DNA of 64,000 nucleotides from Clonostachys chloroleuca (GCA_037952775.1 JBANAY010000004.1:14632001-14696000), one strand, 5' to 3'; positions 34,301-46,186 are shown, counted from the stretch's first letter. A program made the numbers and translations. Notes: generated by a model from the letters alone, not told the origin.

Positions 34301-36108
34301 TCATGCTGAGCTTTCTTCTCCGCGGCCTTCCCTGAGGTTTGCTTTGATGTCCGCCTTGGTCCAGCTAGCCGACTTGATCGGGTTCACCTTGTTGATGTAC
34401 ATCAGGTCAATCTCTTCCAATGTTCGATCCTTGGATTCGATGACGAAGAAGAAGACGATGACCATAAGGGCGGCGCAACATCCAGCAAAGACAAGGCCGT
34501 AAAGGTAGCCGATATCGTCGGTGATGAATCGAGTACTAGAAGGGAGCTATGTTAGCAGGTGTATTCGAGAGTTATCGTTTTCACGAAGCTGTGGCAATCC
34601 TTACAAGAAAGAGATCAAACTGCATCGTCATTAGCTTCTCTTCAACATGAATCATGGGATCGAGGGCACATACAAGTTCCAAAACCAGTTGGCGGCAGTG
34701 GCGAGACCCATACAGGCCCCGCGGTATCGAAGAGGGAAGAGCTCGGCATTTACAGCCCAGGCGAGCGGTCCCCAGCTGACGGCAAATGCAGCAATCGCCA
34801 AGCAGGAGAAGGCTACGAGGACGGTGCCGGCAGTAGGCGTGTTCATCGGGTTCTCGGAGTCGATGGCAAAGTGGCCAACAAAGGCGTAGATGCTATGAGG
34901 GGAAGTTAGCAACCACTTCTGAGAAAAGAACGACATTGGTGACTCACAAGAAACAGACCATCATCCAGCCAGCTCCAACCAGGAGAATGATCCTACGACC
35001 GAAACGTTGGATGATCCACAGCCCAATAATGGTGCAAAATACATTGACGGATGCAAGAATAATCTGTGTAGTGTAGCTGTTCTCAATACCGGTGGACTTG
35101 AACAGGGTAGTTCCAAAGTAGAAGAAGAAGTTGCATCCTGTGAGCTGCTGACCGGCCATGAGCACGATACCAAGGGTCGTACGATAGAACATACGCGGGG
35201 CGGTGAAAATCTCAGTCCAGCGGAAGTCTGCCGTGCTGTTCTTCTCCTCGGAGATTTGCTTCTCGAGCTCGGCTATCTCCTCCTCAACCGTTGCAGAGTC
35301 TGGCGCCATGCCTGTGAGTCGGGAAATGGTCTCTCTTGCCTCCACAGTCCGGCCGCGGTAGTAGGCGTAACGCGGGCTTTCAGGCAGGAAGAGGATACCA
35401 CCGCCAAGAACAAGAGCCCAGGCAAAGGAGAGGCCGTTGGGAATCCTCCAGGAAGCCGACGACGAGGCCGACTCGGTGCCCCAGTTAACCATGGCTGCGG
35501 TCCAGATTCCGAGGGTAATAAGCAGCTGGTAGGTCGATACGACTACGCCACGGATCTTGGCCGGCACACTCTCGGACTGATACATGGGTACCACGACGGA
35601 CAATGCACCGATGCTCACACCGGTGACGAGGCGACCGATGGCCGGCTGGACCCAACTCGACCGTGATGAAATTTCGATGATTGTGCCCAGGCAGGTGAAG
35701 AAGGCAGATGCAGAAATTGTCAGGCGTCGTCCAATGGAATCTGCCATTTTGCCGGCGACGAGGGCGCCAATCAAGGCGCCTATACAGAGGAGACTCGTGA
35801 TGGTGCCTTGGCGGGCGGCACTGAATACAATTGTGCCGTCATCGTTTATCTGTCCGAATCGTTCACCGAAGTCTCTCATAAGGAAGAAGCCAGAGATCTC
35901 TCCGCTGTAGACACATGTTAGTTCTAGCCATCCCTTTCCATATAGCAAGAAGCATGATTTTGAAGTACCTGACATAACCAAAGATGAAGCCACCAATACT
36001 TGCCACAGCGCCCAGGGCGCATGCTAGCAACGTTACCCTTTGCTCGGCCACGGGTTTCGAGCTCTGCTTGATCTCATCATGCTCTTCGTGGATGCTCGGA
36101 GGTGCCAT
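34301..36108 (-). CDS. MFS sugar porter (hexose/quinate transporter family), five exons including a 15-base exon
   Basis: Exons 35969-36108, 34948-35904, 34674-34892, 34605-34619 and 34301-34535 join in frame to 521 residues. Sugar-porter signatures appear in order: GGFIFGYV in helix 1, GKMADSIGRR in the loop 2-3, PESPRYAYYRGR after helix 6, GQQLTGCNFFFYFG in helix 7, and ELFPLRYRGACMG in the loop 10-11. Twelve hydrophobic segments fit. It should carry a sugar or related polyol/acid across the plasma membrane by proton symport or facilitated diffusion; the substrate is not evident. The fourth exon has only 15 bases (34605-34619), but without it the conserved FLISFFT sequence of helix 11 is lost; both its splice sites are canonical. 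Codons for E-S-x-x-R near the end (VIESKDRTLEEID) match the family. Confidence 0.9.
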
Positions 36109-38137
36109 AATGGCGATTGTGTGACGGTGAAGTGTGCAATAATATGTAATTAAGATGTTGATATTCAGCAACTGGCTCCACATACGACAATAGGAGGGTT
36201 GGGCTTTGATATATGTACTTCACGGCTGCCTTTCCACACATCAACTAGCATCAAAGATCACGTTGTTGTCGTCATTGCGTCAATTGTCACACCAGGCGTC
36301 ATATCTTCAGACGCTCGGCCGGACCGAATCCGCCTGCCCTTCCACCTCATGTGCTAAGTCAGGTGGAAACGGGACCACCAAATGCAGTGGAGGAGAGCGT
36401 TTGGCGAGGCGCAGACCGAAATTTGAATGACAGGTGACCGGATCCGGGAATATCGCGGTGAATATGCAGAGAAATTTCTACTTCGTGTCCATCATCGGGC
36501 CGTCTCAAGTGGAGCCAACTCCGGGTCCTCTGAGCCCGGATGTCCCGGGTCCCTGTTGCTGGCCACCCGTTTACGGAGGAGACAGGGAGAAGAGGAATCC
36601 GAGCACAGGAAACTCGTGATGTTCTGTAATCAACAAGAGATGTCATCAACAAGAGATGGGACAGAACCTGGACTCTGCGTAGGTCCTGCCGGGCCATATG
36701 TGCCTTGATGATGGCATCTCATGAGCGTGGATATGACGCCGGTGGGACACTGATTCCACCAAAGTGGAGCGTGTGAAGGGTTTGGGCGCCAAGTGGGTGA
36801 CGAAGGCATTCATGAGTAGTCACATACCAACCATGCTTTCTATGCCCTGCTCGGTAAATTCGTCTCAGCGTAACCAGGGCAGAGTCGATCACTCGGTACT
36901 TTCCTACTCCCGCCGCACCCGGCTTCGCTTTTAGTGCGGCTCAAACATACCCCTGATGCTTGGCGCGTCACCTCATGTCAACGAGTACCGCCGAATTGTC
37001 ATCCCATGTTGATAACTGTTTGTAATCAATCACCAACAACCGGTTCTCGTCTCGCTACATAGGAATTTGCTATCTCCCCATGTTGTTAGCAGCCGGTATG
37101 ATGGAAGCCTAGGTCAGTCGTGAAGTGTTATCATGGCTACCCATCATAACCTCAAATGGTGTGCCCAAACAGAGTTAACATTGTACATGAAAGCGGACTT
37201 CGTAATCCAGTATCAATGTCAGTATGCGGCATATAATTAGTCGCTCCACCTGTACCTGACTAAATTATATTGCGACTTTGGCAACATGAAGTTAGCTTTG
37301 ATTTGTTGACGGCGGGGGTCTGCTCAAGTGATCTAACATTTATGACCGTCCATTCGACATTGCAAAGGAAGAGAAAAAGGTATCCAACCTGGTCTAACTC
37401 GTTTCGTTATCTCTTCTGCCGCAATATATAAGCACCGACATTCCGACATCAACTCGCAACAACCTCTTGACCTGTTCAGCAGCCAGCTTTTGTGGATCTG
37501 GTCCGGGGTTTAGATTGCAGCAATCAAGATCGATCAAGTAATCTTTACCAGGTAGCGTGGATCAAAATTTTTCTTAGCATAACCGAACAAGAGATAAGCA
37601 AGTTTAGTCGCCGTCTTTTGTCAGAAATCTTCTTCGGTTTCTCTTTCCCCCGTAACACCATGATAGAAAAGCATTATAGCCTATACAAAGGCAACAAAAT
37701 ACTATGACTTCTGTGATAGATTTGTATTGTATTTCATTAGAAATGCTAGCTGTAATCAATAAATCCGAATAGACCTACAGGACTCAGCCATGGCATAGGT
37801 AGAGAATATCCGCAGCAAGATATTATCACCAACTTACTTCTAACATAGAAAATTTGAATATAAATTACTAATTATATTTATATTTATAAAAATTAAATAT
37901 AATTAAATTATATTTAGCCTAATCTTAGAATTATTCTTTAGATAAAGAAAAGAAAAGAAGAAAAGTAAAGAAAAGAAAAATTAAAGAAGAATAAAAAAAT
38001 TTATACTAAAAATCAATAATCTGAAAAGATATATATATTACTAAGATTATAAAAATCAAGTAAATATATAGTAAATATATATAAAAGTTGCTAAAAAAAA
38101 GTTTATATAATAGATAACCAGCAGGGATTTGATCTAT
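36109..38137. other. Intergenic with an A/T-rich patch
   Basis: Promoter of the sugar porter on the left. 37840-38130 is more than 80 percent A/T, like the larger block at 40.1-41.8 kb, and marks the left edge of the accessory region. The 71-codon frame at 37492-37707 has no features that support a gene. Confidence 0.55.
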
Positions 38138-40099
38138 TTATATTGATAACTCACATAAGAGGTTATAATTAGCCATATTTGTTTCCAATAGCCATATATC
38201 CCAAGGGGCGGGGTTGCCAAAGATTTGTCCAAGCTCGAGCTTGCTATATTCCTTCATCAGGTTCTGGTATCGGTTGGCGAAGACCCGGTCTGAGTATCTC
38301 TTATATATTTCAACGTTTCCTTGGGCGAGTCGTCTAGCGTCCCATAGAAGCGGTTTTAGGGTCCATACTAGACTCCTGTTGCCATTTTGTTAGTTTCGTC
38401 TCCAATTCAGGCCACAATGTTGCTAGCTTTAGTGCCTCGCACTTGGAACATGACGATCTCTGGCTCTGACGACGAGCTTAAGTGCTTTAACCCAATCGGA
38501 AAAATGATTATGGGAAAAATTATAAAATTGTCCTTTGATTCGGGCTGTCTGGGTTGCATGTTCAAGATGACTGATCCAATAACGGCAAGCGTATCGTACG
38601 TGATGTGGGAGATACTGATCAAGCACTTCTGGTGAGATGTCTTGGAAGGCTTGTCCAAGCGAGTTCAGCCGGCAGAGGTCTTGCCTTAGGCTGCTCAGAA
38701 TTCTCATGCAGTGGCTAGCGATTCTCTCGTGAGATTCTCCAGAATCCACCCGAAATTGGTGTGGTTTGTTCTCCCCCTCTCCTTTAGAAAATAAATAATC
38801 GCTGAATGATTTATGCAGCACCTCTATCGGGGTGTCTGGATCTGAAGGGACAGCCAGCACAGAATGAAGCTGGCGCAATATTTGGTCAATATCGGGTCGA
38901 GGAACCCCGAGGAGTGCAGAAAGGGAATTCGCGGATAGAGGTTCCTGGAGTGACACCACGGAGCCAACAACGTCTTCGAAATCCTCTACTACACCCAGCT
39001 GGTCCTCCTCTGTCACATCATTAAGCAGCTGGTTGAGAATTGGTGCATAAACGGCTTCCAAGGGCACAGTATGCTGGTACTCCAGTATCTTAAGCAGCTG
39101 TTTCTCCGGAGAGATACTATTGCAGTTGATGAAGCGACAGACGGTAGAGGCAAAGATAAACAGAGGACTAGCCATGCCGACCAAGTGTCGGATATTCTCT
39201 GGTCCAGGCCAATCTGGCTGAAGTTGATCATCACGCAGGGGGATCTTATTCTGTTTGTCTCTGATTTTCCCCAATGTGTGAATAAAAAATGTCATCAGGT
39301 CCTGCTCAATAACAGAGTCCGGGATGTCATGGAGGCTAATCTCCCGGTACTTGCAGGTAAGATCCTTGAAAACAAGACGAATTGGCAACTCAGGCCGGCT
39401 CGTGAGAAATACGCGAATAGTGACCGAGGGGATCTCCCTCAGCCTCAGCAGCAAATCGATGATGAGCTTCGCATCGTCACACTCATCGCACTCATCCATG
39501 GCATCGATAACGATGGTAATGATGATGGACTTCTGGACGGCGCGTAGGGGCTGCATAATGAGCTTGTCAAACTGCTCTCTCAGGGCCTTGTTCTTGATGC
39601 TTGGGTCTGCGTTGATGGCGGAGGCGATGAGACTACCAAGATCGCTGTCCAATGTTTTGAGCTGCGAGGCGATGTTTGCAAAGAAGAGCCGAGCATGTCC
39701 GCGATCTCGGTCGCTCTTCTTGAAGAAAAAGCCGGTATTGAGTCTAATACTGCCGTCTTCAACCTCACGCAGCCATTTCGCTATCGTGCGGGCAATAGTC
39801 GATTTACCCGTCCCCGCCATACCGTTGAGCCAAAAGATGAGCTCGCCCGCTGGCGATCCAAAGCATTCTTGGATCTGATGAAGGAGGTCCGTTCTCGTGT
39901 TGGCGAGGCATGTCGCGTTATGCTGCTCCGCGAAGGAGTTGGAGGTGGCATCGTCTGCGGTGGGAAGCGTTTCACTGCTCAGGACTTTGGTGACACTGCC
40001 CACAATAGTCGCAGAGTCTCCGAATGTGCTCTGCGTAATATTGGTTATAGTTGTTGGAACCGAGCCTTCGTGTAATCCGATATGATTAGTTACAATCAA
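38138..40099 (-). CDS. NACHT-domain STAND NTPase (NLR-like), 5' end missing
   Basis: Main exon 38443-40099 plus a proposed last exon 38138-38367 (intron 38368-38442, GTGCGA...TAG, ACTAACA branch). The NACHT core is clear: P-loop GMAGTGKST, Walker B IVIDAMDECDECDD, sensor region VFLTSRPE, and the winged-helix region LHKSFSDYLFS. The upstream stretch HNATCLANTRTDLL is the usual linker before the P-loop in fungal NLRs. No ATG precedes the frame; it starts directly at the RIP-like A/T block, so the N-terminal effector domain and start are lost or mutated. No WD40 or ankyrin repeats follow; the C-terminus matches only the helical linker (LLWDARRLAQGN). Intact family members trigger programmed cell death in heterokaryon incompatibility or defence. 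This copy is probably inactive. Confidence 0.75.
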
Positions 40100-41827
40100 G
40101 GGTGGTTTGCTCTAAATATACCTCTTTCCCATATTAGAAAAGTACTAAGCTTAAAGGAGAGATATATATTAAATTATATAATTATTCCTATTAGAAGTAT
40201 TAGAATAATATAATTTAAATAAATATAACTATATAATTCTACTTATCTACTATATAAAATCTAATAATTAAAAATTTTAAAGTTATACTTTTTAAAAATA
40301 ATTATAATTATAAATATAAATACTAAACTAATAATACTAAATATATTTAATATAAATAAATAATAAAAGAAAATAATAAAAATCTTTAAAAGATCTATTT
40401 ATTTAAAAAATCTATAAAATTAGAATATTTTTAAATAAATAATATTAATATATATAATTAATAAATTATTATATAAAACTATATTTAGTCTTTTAATTAG
40501 TATATTATAACTTTATAATTAATTATTATATTTTTCTTTAAATATTTTAAAATAATAATTAATTTATTTATTATAATTTTAAATACTATCTAATTAATCT
40601 TATTTAATTTAATTTCTCTATTTAATTAACTTTTTAATATTTTAATTTAATTCTATTCTCTTCTATTTATTTAATATAATTAATCTAAATAGATTTTAAA
40701 AATTATTAAGTACTAGAGGAATATTTATATAGTTCTTTATAAGTATAATAAAGATTAAGATTATCTATATATCTTTCTAATAGCTAGTTACTAGATAGAA
40801 TAATAAGTTTAATAAGTATAACTACTAAGCTTATATAAGAGAGAAAAGTTTTATTATTATAAGTAAACTTATAATAGATTATAGATTTAAATAATTAATA
40901 TATAAAAAGAGATTCTGATAATTATTACTAATAATAACTATTATATATATAAAGATCTAGTTATTTATAATAATTAGATTCTAGCTATAAGGGATAATAA
41001 TATTAGAGATATTTATTATTATTATTATAAAAGGTAGTTAGTAATAATAAGCTTAGAAAGATATTATAAATTATAAAATATAATAAGTATTTCCCTTTAA
41101 AGCTTATAGCTAAATTATATATTTAGTAAGCTCTTCTTAGAGTTTTTAAAGATATTATTATCTTATTTTAATTTATATAAATAAAAAAAGTAAAAAAATT
41201 AAAGATTAAAGATTAAATATAGATTAAAACTTACTTAAAAATAAATTATATAGATCTAGTTATATATAGTCTGATCTTAGAATATCTCTTAAATATAGTA
41301 AAAAATTTAAAAAAAAATACTTTTAAGTTTATTAATTAATTTATTTCTATAATATAATCTACCAGTAGTTAGATTAAACTAATAATCAGATTACTTTTCT
41401 TAATTTAATTATTATTAAATACTATAATTTCTACTCTAGATCTTTATATTTTCTATAAATATTTTTTATTTTACTACTATATATTAATATAACTAAAAAA
41501 AAATATTTTTTAAAAAATAGTTTATATATATTAAGCTATAGAGCTTAATAAGTTAGATAATAATACTATATTTTTTTATCTTTTTCTATTCTAACTCTCT
41601 CTCTCCTTTAATAAAATTACTATAGCTAAGATATTATATCCCTAGATAGATCTTAACTAGGTCTAGCTGAATAGCTAGTCTTAAGATATCTTAATCAGGC
41701 CTAATTAAGATACAGTTTAGCTAGCCTTAGAGGTATATTTCTACTATCTTTAATAAGATCTAATTAAGATACTCTCTAACTTCTACTTTTTAATCTAATT
41801 ACTTATAATAACTTTAGAATTAGAACT
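40100..41827. repeat. RIP-like A/T-rich block
   Basis: About 1.7 kb of nearly pure A/T, dominated by TA, AT, TT and AA, with very few CG or CA/TG dinucleotides. No coding capacity on either strand. This is what repeat-induced point mutation leaves of a duplicated transposon in ascomycetes. The original element cannot be named. The block runs into an assembly gap. Confidence 0.8.
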
Positions 41828-41927
41828 NNNNNNNNNNNNNNNNNNNNNNNNNNNNNNNNNNNNNNNNNNNNNNNNNNNNNNNNNNNNNNNNNNNNNNNNN
41901 NNNNNNNNNNNNNNNNNNNNNNNNNNN
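41828..41927. other. Assembly gap, 100 N
   Basis: Exactly 100 N, the customary length for a gap of unknown size. The order and distance of the flanks are therefore uncertain. Confidence 0.99.
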
Positions 41928-41985
41928 AGAGTCGATGCTTGTAGAGGTGAGCCCGGGTCCTGTGATTGTGTTCCTTATGACTTAC

Positions 41986-42214
41986 TGAAGTGATCAATGA
42001 ACCAATCTATGAATCGAAATACATATGGTTTCAACAACGCAGCCAGTGCAAAGAGGCACATTAGCTGGGTAAAGCCAGACATGTTGCCATTCAGGACCTG
42101 ACTGGCAGCATTGGTGATGTTTGAGAAACCAGGAAGGAAGAGGTCCAAAATGGACATCGGCTGGGACAGTGGCTCTTGGATGAGAGGCGGGCTGGCGTTG
42201 CTGAGGAGTGTCAT
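41986..42214 (-). CDS. First exon of a BCS1-like AAA ATPase gene, rest missing
   Basis: ATG at 42214 opens 76 codons ending at a GTAAGT donor (41985). The sequence contains ILDLFLPGFSNITNAASQ, then a single hydrophobic segment (LMCLFALAALLKPYVFRFI), which matches the N-terminus of fungal BCS1-family proteins, where this segment anchors the protein in the mitochondrial inner membrane. The BCS1 domain and the AAA domain should follow, but only about 40 bases remain before the gap and the A/T block. Known BCS1 translocates the Rieske protein of complex III; the many fungal paralogues have unknown roles. The gene is cut by the gap or truncated by the RIP region. Confidence 0.6.
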
Positions 42215-43586
42215 GATCGTATAATAGAGGCTATACTAATAAAAGGAAGGAGACGATGGCAATGTAGATTGAATGTGAAGAAACTGAAGTGGATCTCGCG
42301 AAGCTTCGGCTCACGACTCAATTCTTGGAAGGGTAGACCTACATCAGAACGAATATGATCTTCTCTCGTGGAAATCCCGCCTTCTTATGGTTCTCTCACC
42401 TACGCATCGCATCCCTATCTCCGATTCAACCTTCCGTTATCGGATTTGGTCTGACGAAGTCTGACGAGGCATTACCATTAATTGCCTGCCACTTACAAGC
42501 ATCATTAGACATTGATCAACTAGGATGCATGTTGGTGCTCAGTTCAGTAGTGCTATCATAGAGGTCACATCTGATGCGGCCTGACTACCGCGCAGCTAAT
42601 GCAAGCATCCCTCTCAGTAATGAACTGTTAGCCCTCGTTGTGTTCAACTGCAGGAACTATCCATAGCAAATCTACCTAGCCTAGGCTATTTTGGGCAATT
42701 CATTGGCCGCAGCTACCATGCAAGTCCAATATGAACTCCGGGCGGATAAAACATCCGATAGGCTACTGGTTGGTCGATCTCGGCATCGTGTAGCCAGGCC
42801 GGATATGTGGCTGGATAAATTGAAAACACCGCTGATTTGTGGATGGAGACCAGATAGTCGCATCTGCTCTGTGCTCTGTGCTCTGTGCTCTGTGCTCTGT
42901 GCTCTGTGCTCTGTGCTCTGTGCTCTGTGCTCTGTGCTCTGTGCTCTGTGCTCTGTGCTCTGTGCTCTCTACTCTCTGCTCCCTGCTCTGTGCACCGTGC
43001 TCTGTGTTTCAATGCCCTTACGATTCTGGAAGCACCTGGAGATAAGCTGAGTTACCACAAATGATTGGAGGCATATGAAATTTTCCTCTTGCATGGGTCG
43101 TCCCTCGGTTAGTGCTTGTGGAATGCTCTGTGGCAGAATGGACTCTCCTTTCATCTGTCTCCTTATGTATATCTCCCTTCTTATTGGCGAGAGGAAGATC
43201 TGTAGCAGAGAAATGGGCCGGATCCTCAAACGGCTAGATTTTTTTTAAATAGATATAGCACTATCTAATATACGTTTCAGAGCTTATCGCCCTCATCCCC
43301 CTCACTACAATAGTTCAAAACCCAAGGAGCTCGAGGGAGTGGTTTTATTGGTTGGTGAGCATGTGCAAAGGACATGTCTTCGAAGAATTCCGACCACGCG
43401 CCACAGCGCCCCAACCCGGCGCCACAATTCTTTGCCATTGCGTCACATGACGTATCCAAAAAAAAAAAAAAAAAAAATTCTGGGGGGTTTCAGTTTGGGC
43501 GTGAAATGTGTCCTCCTTTGTAGGCTCCCTAACCTATTATTTTTGAGTAGTCTTTCGAGTGCCTTCAGGTCCATGGCTTCAGCATC
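42215..43586. other. Intergenic with heptamer minisatellite and poly-A tract
   Basis: Holds the CTCTGTG array (42866-42968) and an A run of about 19 at 43457-43476. The Cys/Leu-rich open frames over the array are an artefact of the repeat. Confidence 0.6.
42866..42968 (+). repeat. GCTCTGT heptamer minisatellite, ~14-15 copies
   Basis: Perfect tandem 7-bp units, then decayed variants (CTCTCTA, CTCCCTG) to about 43007. Since 7 is not a multiple of 3, every frame repeats each 21 bases. Confidence 0.95.
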
Positions 43587-44362
43587 ATGGGCAACGACAT
43601 TGCCTCATTAATTAAAGAAAAGGGTTATTGGTTACTCAAAGACCCAGATGTTGGGGCACGCGCTGACCAGTTTTTGAAACCCCGCATTGATACTCAGAGT
43701 GTTGAGGCTCTGAAGCTAGCAAAGATATATATCCTCGACAATAAGGTGAAGAAGGTTCTTTTGCCTAACACATTCTGAGCTGACAACAAGGAGCAAAATG
43801 AGGATATCATCGATGCGATCTTTGACGAGCCTGTGATAGTCTTCTACAGAGGGTTTGGCCAGACGAAACGGGTCCACTGCTTTCGAAATAATGTACTTTT
43901 CCCAATCGCACCCAACACGTTGATGATGGTCTTCGGTTTCTGTTCCACTGCTTCGAAAATTCTGCTTTGCGAATCTTCGCATCTTTATCCACAGGGCGCG
44001 ACGAATGCCCCGAACGGCGTACTTGGAATACCTGATGAAACACTCGAGCGCTTAATAGCTGCAGGGGAGGTCCAAGTAAGGGAAGAGAGCTTTGAACAAG
44101 GCGGCTAGTACGTGGTATATTAATAAGGACTTAGCATGGCTTCTTACAATATCACAGCATCATATCAGACGGCCGAATCGGTTGGAAGGTGTTACAAGGT
44201 AAAACAGCCTTCTTGGGGATTATGGAAATTCGTGAAGCAAGGAATCACAATTGGGTTGAGATGGATTTACCGAGAACTGAAGAGCATATTAACATTGTGG
44301 AGACGATGAAGGCGAAGAACAAGACTCTCTGTGCGAACTTTCGGTGGCTAGAATCCGCTTAG
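43587..44362 (+). CDS. Unknown protein, 226 residues, three exons
   Basis: Exons 43587-43745, 43791-44107 and 44158-44362. The first intron has 45 bases, a multiple of three, with a TGA at 43776-43778 inside it; if it were not spliced the protein would stop at residue 63. It has a GTGAAG donor, a CTAAC element and an AAG acceptor, all acceptable but weak. The second intron (GTACGT...CAG) is clear. The protein starts MGNDIASLIKEKGYWLL and has a hydrophobic centre (IAPNTLMMVFGFCSTASKILL). Its C-terminal region is rich in charged residues. No family recognised. Consistent frame across a good intron shows a real gene, now or until recently. Confidence 0.55.
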
Positions 44363-44401
44363 ATGGTTAATTCTAGGAATCCCAAGGAATGATATCGTAT
44401 T

Positions 44402-45742
44402 TCATCTGTTCTCTTGGGCGACGCTTCTATCAATGGACATATGAGGTAGGTATTGACTTGAGTCACCAACCGCTCCATCACCATAAAATGCTGCGAAGGG
44501 CGGAACAGCGGCTGTCTGAGAACTGGATGCCTTTTGTGAAGGAGAGAAATGGCATCGGTCATGGACCGGATCGGCGGATGAGTGTTGATCGGCAGTGTAT
44601 GAGCGGTTCTCGATATGATCAGGAATGGCAGACCGGTCGATCGTTAACGAAGTTGCGAAGGCGGGATACTCAGGAAGGCTTTGATCAATAGATGGATCGG
44701 CTATTGATGAAGCTGGGAAGGTGGGAGCCTCGAGAAGGTCAGGGTTGACAGACGGGTCAATTGTAAAAGAAGCTGCGAAGGCAGGATACTCAGGAAGGCT
44801 TTGATCAAAAGGTGGATCGCTTGTTGATGAAGCTGGGAATGTCGGGGCCTCGAGAAGGCTTGGATTGACAGGCGTGTCGGTCGTTGACGTGGCTGCGAAG
44901 GCGGGATTCTCGAAAAGGTCATGATTGACAGACTGACCGATCGTTGACGAAGGTGCGAAGACGGAGTTCCCGAGAAGGCCAGGGTTAACAGACTGGCTGA
45001 CCGTGGGTGATGTAGCTGGTAATAATTATTGAGACGAAATCCCGAGTCACATGTCTATAACTCACCGAATTCATTGAGTTTTGAGTTTCCTGTCGAAATT
45101 GCGCGTCGTCTCGGACTAGCAGTTTGGATCTTCTTACTGCCAGCTCCGCAGTCCTTTCGCAGTCGCTTTCTACCCTTTCCGTACGACGCCAATCGATTAT
45201 CAAGCATTGCACTAGCTCCTTCATTCAACGAATATTGTTGCTCGAGTGCTTTGATCATGACGTCTGATGCAGCGTCGACATTCTTTCCACACTTTTGTAA
45301 ATGGGTCGAATAAGTTTGGACTTTGGTTATTTCGTTATTGCATATAGGGCATAGGACGGCGCAATCGACATCTATCAATTTGTCATTCGTGAAAGCTAGA
45401 CATAGTTTGGGGTAAGGGATATAATTACGTTTGGGCCAATGTCGCTCTAGATTGTTGCGCCGATTAAATTTCATGGAACACTCGGGGCAAGGCAGGAGGG
45501 CGCTTTTGTCGGATTCTTTCTCAACTCTTAAGCCCGGAGTAATGGAAAGCCCCGGAGTCTCATTGCCATCTGAGGCGTTGGCGGCGCAATGCTGGGCCAC
45601 GAGCCTCAAAACGCGGCTCTAGGGATTGTCAACAATCAGTTATTTAGCAGACGCGGCCACATCATACCTTGAACTCCTCTATCAGGCATTCCACATCCTT
45701 GGAAAAATCGAGGAAAGCTTGACGGCCTTGTCCTTGAGCCAT
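44402..45742 (-). CDS. C2H2 zinc-finger protein with six 20-residue tandem repeats
   Basis: Exons 45668-45742, 45066-45618 and 44402-45015; introns 45619-45667 (GTATGA...TAG) and 45016-45065 (GTGAGT...CAG) keep frame, giving 413 residues. Residues 1-50 look helical. Then come CPECSMKFNRRNNLERH, a C2H2-like half finger, and CPICNNEITKVQTYSTHLQKC, a second Cys/His cluster, and a basic stretch (YGKGRKRLRKD) that may be a nuclear signal. From about residue 212 six imperfect units of exactly 20 residues (60 bp) follow, with core D-x-S-V-N-x-x-L-L-E-x-P-x-F-x-A-S. Units alternate in two types, so pairs duplicated as 40-residue blocks. All units are in frame and stop-free. A DNA- or RNA-binding role is inferred; the repeat is unknown to me. 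Confidence 0.75.
44642..45001 (-). repeat. 60-bp coding minisatellite, six units
   Basis: Six tandem 60-bp units inside the last exon of the zinc-finger gene. Units starting near 44704 and 44824, and those near 44764 and 44644, are most alike, which shows a two-unit (120-bp) duplication. Confidence 0.9.
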
Positions 45743-46096
45743 TTCTATTGCGGAATGGCGATGTCGGAAAGTAAGTTAGTCCAAGACGCAAGTGAGTTCG
45801 CTTCAAACTCAGGTGCATTGGGCTTAGCTACTACTTGCATACACAGAACGGCTTAACGGGGTCCGATGAATAGCCGAAGTAATATTTGATGTCCCACCGG
45901 AGATCATCTGACACTGGCTATATATGTCTCTTCTTTGCCACGATTTATTTTCACAATGCTTCTACTTGGCTCAGCGTCTAGTTCCATCTCTACAGGTGCG
46001 TACCTATACGAGCGATCTGGAAATTTCACCCTTTTTGCCTTGGTTGCTATCGCTCACCTCGAATACAGAACTCTACATCGACTCACCTCTTCGGGC

Positions 46097-46186
46097 ATGG
46101 CGGACTGTTTGACATGTGACGGTACGGGAAAAAAGGGAGGTTTTGACTGTACTGACTGTGACGGGGATGGGATTAGGAAGCCATAG
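46097..46186 (+). CDS. 29-residue DnaJ-type zinc-motif miniprotein (candidate)
   Basis: The frame from the ATG at 46097 encodes 29 residues with two CxxCxGxG-type motifs, CLTCDGTG and CTDCDGDG, seven residues apart. This is one zinc-binding unit of the DnaJ central domain with nothing else. Just upstream, TCGAATACAG (ending 46067) looks like an intron acceptor, so the leader may be spliced, or a longer protein may start at 45935 in the same frame. DnaJ-type zinc units bind zinc through four Cys and touch unfolded client proteins. A chance occurrence of two such motifs in 29 codons is unlikely, but transcription is unproven. Confidence 0.4.
   Translation: MADCLTCDGTGKKGGFDCTDCDGDGIRKP

Noticed and set aside
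42691..43050. Cys-Leu repeat protein over the heptamer array
   Set aside because: Produced only by translating the CTCTGTG satellite; no splice or start evidence and both strands give similar artefacts.
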